Shown piece after piece: positions 55,981 to 64,000 of a stretch of 64,000 bases of DNA. The translations under genes and the position numbers were made by a program. This DNA is from Xestospongia muta. Lineage: Eukaryota > Porifera > Demospongiae > Haplosclerida > Petrosiidae. The stretch covers positions 7,205,229-7,269,228 of the forward strand of contig OY848921.1 in the NCBI GenBank assembly GCA_963693285.1, read 5' to 3'. The notes beneath the pieces were generated by a model, which saw nothing but the letters and a program-made list of their open reading frames with translations, ran no database searches and was not told the DNA's origin. Position 1 is the first letter of the stretch, and the number at the start of each line of letters is the position of its first letter.

Positions 55981-56722
55981 GCAGGGTCAAAATCAAATCA
56001 TGCAAATTATAATTAAATATTAAATAAGTCAAGCAAATTATATTTGAATATTTTATTTTAATTTTCATATATAATAGTTCCATTTGTGTTTTAATACAAT
56101 ACTAATGTATTATAACTAATTTTATAATTTTTTGTGCATGTACTACTTGGATCATGTACCAAAGCAGTACCACAACAATAGTAACAAAAAATCTGTGGAT
56201 AAATGGATGAAGAGTGGGTGGATTGGTACATATAAAAATGGTAATTGACAATAACAGAATAGTATAAATGGCTGAGTATAGATTAGAAAAAACCACACCC
56301 AAGGTTCTCGATGAATATGTATGTGAATGCACTGGGAGTTGTATAACTAAAATAGTTACCCTTTATGATTAGGATAATAATTGTTTGTTTACAAAGGATA
56401 TATTTGGAATATAGATTGGTCAATTTACAAGTACATAATGAGATAAGGCAATTTAAAGTAAATTAGAAATAATGTTGTCATCATCATGTGACTTGTTAAA
56501 CTAAAAACTATGTATTATTGGACTATCTATATATTGTTGGCATTTCATAATATAATAGACTATATTGTAGTAACAGTTCAATATCTCACTTAACAATTTT
56601 TACATTAAGATTTAGCTCTGTTACCAACCAATTACTGATCACACTTGCTTCATAATCTTGACAATCTTGATTTAAGTTGTTATCAATAAATATTTTAATC
56701 TCTCTTGTTCTTTTTTCTCTAG
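55981..56722. other. Receptor 3' flank and duplicated RNFT intron
   Basis: Same composition as 42.11-42.86 kb. The RNFT-derived part begins at about 56.34 kb. Confidence 0.65.
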
Positions 56723-57718
56723 TCTTGTGTTCATGACTCCAATGCTCTTTCTTGACCTCTGGAATTTATTCTGGTGTATTTGTGTAACAGGTAAAAATAT
56801 AATATTTGATAGCATAATATTTTTAATAGAGAATGTTCTTTTATTTATTTCAATCTCTTTTATTTTGCAAATTTTATTATATGTTTTGTAACAATGGTAT
56901 TAAAAGCATTGATAGCAATATGTTTCCTCCGAGTATTGCCCAGTAGAAAGAAGGTAACAAGAATTAGTGTAAAATATCATTGAGTCAGAATGTTTAACAT
57001 TAGAAATAATGTTAACTAATATTTAGAAAATTTTGTAATTATTTTCTTGAAGTTTGTACATGTATTTTACTATTATTGTACTCTATTCTTTTTTACATAT
57101 CAACACAATTATTTTCACATGTATAGGGCAAATATTACATGTTACTGGAGTACATTTCTCAATTCTATCGTACACTTGTGCCCACTCCATTATGGTTTGG
57201 TTTCTGTTCTAATTATTATGACACTGGTGCTGTCTTTGCCATTATAATAACTGCTAGTTATCTCATGATTAAAGGGGCCGTCATTCTCTCTAGAGGACGA
57301 GAACTAATCAGAGCTATTTGTTCCTTCATTAAAGACAAGGTGTGTGTTGTATAACATATAGCTACTAATAATGCTATGTTATTATTTTAGTAATTGTAAT
57401 AACTATTACAAGTTGTACAAAGTACAAGTTAATTTCCATTATATGTTTTTGGGTGTGGCTATCACACAATGAGATAATTGTTTTGATTATGAATGTATTG
57501 AGAATTGGATAACCAACTACATATTAATGTTCTTATTGTTTTCTATAGACTTATGGTGTTCCTCTCAAAAGAGATGACTTGTTAGAACTTTGTGAGGAGA
57601 ATGTATGTCCTATTTGTCAGGATGAGTTTAATGGACCTATTATGCTACGCTGTAGGGTAAGATACATGTAAAATACATATTGTACATTAGGAATAATACA
57701 TTCAAGTATAAATGATTG

Positions 57719-57786
<68 letters not shown>

Positions 57787-57919
57787 GCATGTTTTCTGTG
57801 AAAACTGTGTATTGCAGTGGTTTGATAGAGAAAGAACTTGTCCTTTATGTAGAGCTAGCATAGCCAATGACCCCAAATGGAGAGATGGGTCAACGACAGC
57901 ATGGCCACAGCTTTTCTAA
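56723..57919 (+). pseudogene. Truncated RNFT copy 2 (RING exons open)
   Basis: RNFT exons 4-8 without exons 1-3. The exon 5 acceptor is lost (TTTTGCAAATTTT). The exon 6 equivalent (57128 to about 57340), the RING exon 1 and the last exon (57788-57919, RTCPLCRA intact) keep frame and splice sites. A transcript starting at the Met of MLLEYISQFYRTL (57139) could encode a RING protein of about 145 aa with one hydrophobic segment. Pseudogene is the default; a mini-RING product is a possibility. Confidence 0.75.
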
Positions 57920-58960
57920 CACTTATTATTTATACTAGTCTGATTTCTTATATTGATATCTCTCTCTGATTTTCCTACTTTTTTCTTATCTTCATCACCA
58001 TGTTATTTCACTGTATTATAATTACAATTATAGTGGTCACTATATATGATGTACTATTGTCTATTGTGTAATAATAATACACTTCAACAACAAAATGAAT
58101 TATCTCATCTTTTGTCATCACATCAAACAAATTAACAGTGATTACATTAAAGGGTAACAGTAGGATAGTAGTTTGCTGATATTCAACATATTGAGGTTGA
58201 TCTTTTTTATCTGATAAATTGTATGATATACTTGAAAGGTCAGTATATCATTGTCTGGAAATGTCTCTTGTAACTACCTCTTAAGTTAAAGTTAATAGAC
58301 CACATCACTGTTCATTCTATATTCCATTGATACAATGTCACTATGGAACTATATAGATATAGAATGAAAACACTGTATTGTATGTTAATAATGTTGGTAA
58401 GTATATCATACATTTTGTCTTATATATATATGTCAATTTTATTGACATTAGTTTTTGCCAACATCAAAACAAAAAATTGTTTTATTTTAATTGATATTTT
58501 AGCTCAGGATATTATATCTGAATTTGGTATTCATCACTTCTGTTTTGTATTAAATGTTTTCACACATTAAGAATACTATCCTAACACATTCTTACATAAA
58601 GAAAAACTTCAATAAATTTGATGCCAAAAATGTGCTGTGTTTGTTTTTTATAGTGTTGGTGTTTACCATAACATATTCTGTGATCTGTTCCATTTGAATC
58701 CACATCAGTTATGGTAGCTAATATAGTATTGACTACACATCTCAATTTATGGTCATAAGTAAACTAACATTTGTTGACTTTATCAATTTCATGTGTACAC
58801 AGTGAGAATTTGCTTATCGATGCTATATTAAAACACACGATGTATGAACTCATTATTATATCATTATATATTTTGCGTTGGTACATATTGAAAGTACGAA
58901 AGTACTTTAACAAGTTGGTTGTTTAAATGTACAGGCAGTAGTAAAGAAAATAAGTTCATT
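57920..58960. other. Duplicated spacer upstream of receptor 4
   Basis: Counterpart of 38.69-39.74 kb. An ORF at 58343-58570 is in the spacer and also occurs in altered form in sister copies; not called. Confidence 0.6.
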
Positions 58961-61309
58961 ATGATCTTCTGTCTACTAATGTGCTTTTTGCCACTACTAC
59001 TACTACAAGGAAGTAAGTAATAGTCCCTCAGTTTAATTTAATAACACATCTTGTACCTGTAGATAGTAGTTGTAATGAAGGACAACTTGGATACAACAAT
59101 CCCATGAATGCTAATATACTACAGATCTGTAATGGAGATGTGTGGAAGGATATTTGTGCTAAACCAGGCTGTAATCAATGGAGTGAAAATGAAGCTAGAG
59201 TGGCTTGTTATCAAATGGGAATGGTATGGGCAGAAGGATCAGGTATTGTAGTTGTACTATTTTCTTAAATAAAAAGTTTAATCTCTACTCAGACATAAAA
59301 TTTAATACTGCTGAGAGTTCTTCAGGTGCTTATTCTAAAACATTTTCTTGTTCTGGATTAGAAGAAAAACTTATAAACTGTTCAGTTGATGATTACATAC
59401 ATAGTTGTCACTACTATGATAATGATAATTCCAACCATTACTACTGGTATGCAACAGCTAAATGTATTAAAGGTATACTATATCACTAATCAATCTTGTA
59501 CAAATATATATTTTATAGCTAATCAGTCCTGTATTTCTGGAAGTCTGTCATTAGCAGACACATTTTTGAAAATCTGTGCATTTGGTCAATGGCACACACT
59601 CTGTGGTAATACTTGGACATTAGGTCAGGTAAACGTAGCTTGTAGACAACTGGGAAAAAATCCAATTGGTATGATTATCAACATTTGAGATTAGCAATTA
59701 TTTTAAAAATAATGCTATATATATAGGAGCTAAAAACACACTTGTATCTAGCAAGGAGTCCATTCCAGTGATGAATGCTTATTTTAGGTGCAATGGTACT
59801 GAGAAGGACTTTAGAAAATGCACAGTATATAGGATCTCAAGATGTGATATGAAGTCAAATTTACTGAAACCAGGACTTACATGTGGAGGTATCCTTTGAC
59901 TATCTTAAACTTTCAAAAATATGACATGTATAGTTTATTTCTTTAGTGAACCCTCCTAAGAATCTATTGATTTATTCACTGAACTACTCAGTGTATATAC
60001 AATGGAATTATAATATGACAAATGATACAGTACATTTTAATGTTTACTGTACTACTATAAAACAACAACAAAGCACAAGATATTCTAAGACAGTATTATA
60101 TAATGATAACAATACTTTTAATACATCTATTACTGGTCTATTACCTAATACTACATACACAAGTTGTGTATTAGCAGTAACATCATATGGAGAGAGTGAA
60201 CCAGTATGTCAAAATAACATTACTACACCTACTAAAACTATTTCTAATGCTAGATGTAAGTATATGATGTATATTATTGTGTACTGTTCATTTACACTAA
60301 GTTTACTTCTAAACTTCTACCTAATGATTATATTGTGATCTGTTTGCTATGCAGGTAGTTTATGTTCTGATATATTCAATGTTGTTGTGACAACTGTCAA
60401 TACTATTACCATAACTACATTTACTAACGTAACAGGTAAATATACTATACATATGTGTACTGTTCATTCGGTTACTTAATTGTTATTTTTATGTGTTTAT
60501 TGACACAGGCATGACCTGTTCTCGTACTACTGATGCAATAATATTGTCTGTTTTCACAACAACTGGTACTCCTGTTACAATAACTAAGTCTGCTTATACA
60601 ACAGGTAATTATACTATATATAATATACACATTACTGTACATTGTTCATATGATAATTTAAGTGATGATTTTGTTCCTTCTCCTATGATTGATATACAAC
60701 TGTATTGGAATCAATTGTTTTTATAACAGCTATTACTCATGTTACTATATCTCCATCCTGTATTATTAATTCAACATGTATACAAACACCTTCTCCAATT
60801 ATAAGTAGTGATACATTTACTAGTGGTGGTCCATGGGGAGCAGGTGGTGTACTTGTGGGCGTGGTGAGTGGTGTTTTTGTGATGGTAATGATATGGGTTA
60901 TAGTGACAGTATTCAGGAAAAAGATGACAGGTACAAAAAGTAATGAGAATAGGTAATCTATGTATAATTCCAATGTGATATATTTGTGGACTCTTTCAGA
61001 TCAAATGACGATGAGCACCAACTAAACATAGGAACTGTTAGTAATCCTACATATGAACAAACCATCATCCAAAGTACACAATCCAATAGTAACTATCAAG
61101 GCAGAGACATCACTGAGACTCCTTACTCAATTCCTGTTAACATCAAGTCTAATACATCGACTAATACATGTACTTTACAAGTTAATGATACCAATAATGG
61201 TGTTCCTTCTTTCATTTATCAAGAGAATGTTCAAATGGAAGGAGTTTACTCATTAGTTGATGATCAACAGACTGGAGAAAGTCTGTATAATCAACTCCAA
61301 AGAAACTGA
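58961..61309 (+). CDS. SRCR-SRCR-FN3 transmembrane receptor, array member 4
   Basis: Exons: 58961-59012, 59063-59242, 59293-59472, 59519-59668, 59727-59888, 59947-60255, 60355-60435, 60509-60604, 60730-60952, 61000-61309. Phases agree; 580 aa. Same layout and tail motifs as members 1 and 3. Here the upstream acceptor of exon 2 is mutated (CTTG instead of CTAG), so only the acceptor ending at 59062 is usable; I therefore used the equivalent site in all members. The second stalk exon is 15 nt shorter (TPVTITK once instead of TPVSITPVTITK). SRCR 1 has an extra Cys (AKPGCNQW). The cytoplasmic exon is almost identical to members 1 and 3. Confidence 0.9.
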
Positions 61310-62063
61310 GCATGGTCAAAAACGAATCATGCAAATTATAATTAAATATTAAATAAGTTAAGCAAATTATATTTGAATATTTTATTTTATTTTTCATATA
61401 TAGTATTTCCATTTGTGTTTTAATACAATACTAATGTATTATAAGTAATTTTATAATTTTTTGTGCATGTAGTATTTGGATCATGTACCAAAGCAGTACC
61501 ACAACAATAGTAACAAAAAATCTGTGGATAGATAAATAAGAGTAGGTGCGTTGGTACATATAAAAATGGTAATTGACAATAATAGAATAGTATAAATGGC
61601 TGAGTATAGATTAGAAAAAACCACACCCAAGGTTCTCGATGACTATGTATGTACATGCACTGGTAGTTATATAACTAAGATAGTTACCCTTTATGATTAG
61701 GATAATAATAGTTTGTTTATGAGGGATATATTCAGAATATAGATTGTCAAATTACAAGTAAGATAATGAGATAAGGTAACATACTGTAGATTACAAATAA
61801 TGATGTCATCATCATGTGACTTGTTAAACTAATAACAAAGTTATGTATTATTGGACTATTTATATATTGTTGGCATTTCATAATATAACAGACTATATTG
61901 TACTAACAGTTCAGTGTCTAACTTAACAATCTTTACATTAAGATTTAGCTCTGTTACCAACCAATTACTGATCACACTTGCTTCATGATCTTGCTTATTG
62001 TACAATCTTGATTTAAGTTGTTATCAACAAATATTTTAATCTCTCTTGTTCTTTCTTCTCTAG
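61310..62063. other. Receptor 3' flank and duplicated RNFT intron
   Basis: Third repeat of the same junction as at 42.1-42.9 and 56.0-56.7 kb. No gene. Confidence 0.65.
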
Positions 62064-63300
<1,237 letters not shown>

Positions 63301-64000
63301 TATAGTGGTCACTATTATATGATGTACTATTGTCTATTGTGTAATAATAACGGACTTCCACAACAAAATGAATTATCTCTTCTTTTATCGTCACATCAAA
63401 CAAATTAACAGCGATTATATTAGAGGGCAGGAAAGTAGTTCTCTGATGAATGAAGTTGATTTTAAGTTTGTCTGTTATATTGTATGATATGTTTCAAAGG
63501 TCAGTATGTCATTGTCTGGAAATGTCTCTTTCTTTACCTCTTAAGTTAATAGACCACATCACTGTTCATTTTATATTCCATTGATACAATGTCACTATGG
63601 AATTATATAGATATAGAATGAAAGGACTGTATTGTATATTAATAATGTTGGTAAGTATATCATACATTTTGTCTTAAAATATAGGTCAATTTTATTGACA
63701 TTAGTGTTTGGCAACATCAAAACAACAAACTGTTTTTATTCTAATTGCTATTTTTAGCTCAAGACAATATCTGAATTTGGTATTCATTACTTCAGTTTTA
63801 TATTAAATGTTATCACACATTAAGAATACTATCCTAACAAATTCTTACTTAAAGAAAGAAATTTGATCCAAAAAATGTGCTGTGTTGATTTTTTATAGTG
63901 TAAATGTTTATCATAACATACTGGTGACCTGTCCATTAGTATTCACATCAGGTATGGTAGCTAATATTTTATTGACTATTTCACAATTCTGTTTTAAGTT
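63301..64000. other. Duplicated spacer, running off the window
   Basis: Aligns with 44.2-44.9 kb, including shared details (TATTTTATTGACTATTTCACAATT), so the array continues beyond the right edge. This copy is closer to the 44-kb spacer than to the others. Confidence 0.65.

Overview
This window is nuclear DNA from an animal, most likely a demosponge such as Amphimedon. The evidence is a strongly AT-rich base composition, very short GT-AG introns (many 45-60 nt), mosaic extracellular proteins (hemicentin-type VWA, FN3, Kunitz, TIL, SRCR), a receptor tyrosine kinase, and an array of tandem receptor genes. The organism is an inference; the gene content is read from the sequence. There is no prokaryotic, organellar or viral content, no rRNA and no CRISPR array. 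I saw no tRNA gene by eye.

Left part (1-26 kb), all genes on the minus strand. Three paralogous secreted or membrane proteins share a signal peptide, an alpha-helical leader and a hemicentin-like VWA module: 1-4938 (incomplete, with a tandem FN3 array), 7992-13270 (Kunitz, cysteine-rich and TIL domains) and 22249-25971 (FN3 plus a transmembrane helix that carries an apparent 2-bp frameshift). Each paralog keeps the same N-terminal exons and has a different C-terminal module set. A small VWA pseudogene fragment lies at about 13.87-14.08 kb. Between the second and third paralogs is a receptor tyrosine kinase gene (14851-19980) with a cysteine-rich ectodomain, a mucin-like stalk of 12-residue repeats, one membrane helix and a complete kinase domain.

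Middle (26-35.6 kb). No coding gene is recognised. The stretch holds a 350-bp DNA-transposon-like element, a minisatellite of about 105-bp units, and a possible 5' noncoding exon of the downstream gene.

Right part (35.6-64 kb), plus strand. One complete RNFT1/RNFT2-type RING and multi-pass membrane E3 ligase gene (35610-38691) is followed by a segmentally duplicated array. The duplicated unit of about 5.4 kb carries the last exons of the RNFT gene plus a complete receptor gene (signal peptide, two SRCR domains, FN3, S/T-rich stalk, TM, tyrosine-containing tail). Four receptor genes have open spliced reading frames (39740-42106, 46350-48536, 53596-55980, 58961-61309). At least four receptor remnants and three truncated RNFT copies lie between and after them. 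The array runs off the right edge. The receptors share a conserved tail with two spaced Tyr motifs resembling an ITAM. The array looks like a rapidly evolving cell-surface recognition family, but that role is inference.

Exon joins were made by eye from GT/AG sites. For the genes called intact, the exon lengths keep phase and their sum is divisible by three. Start codons and all 5' UTRs are uncertain.
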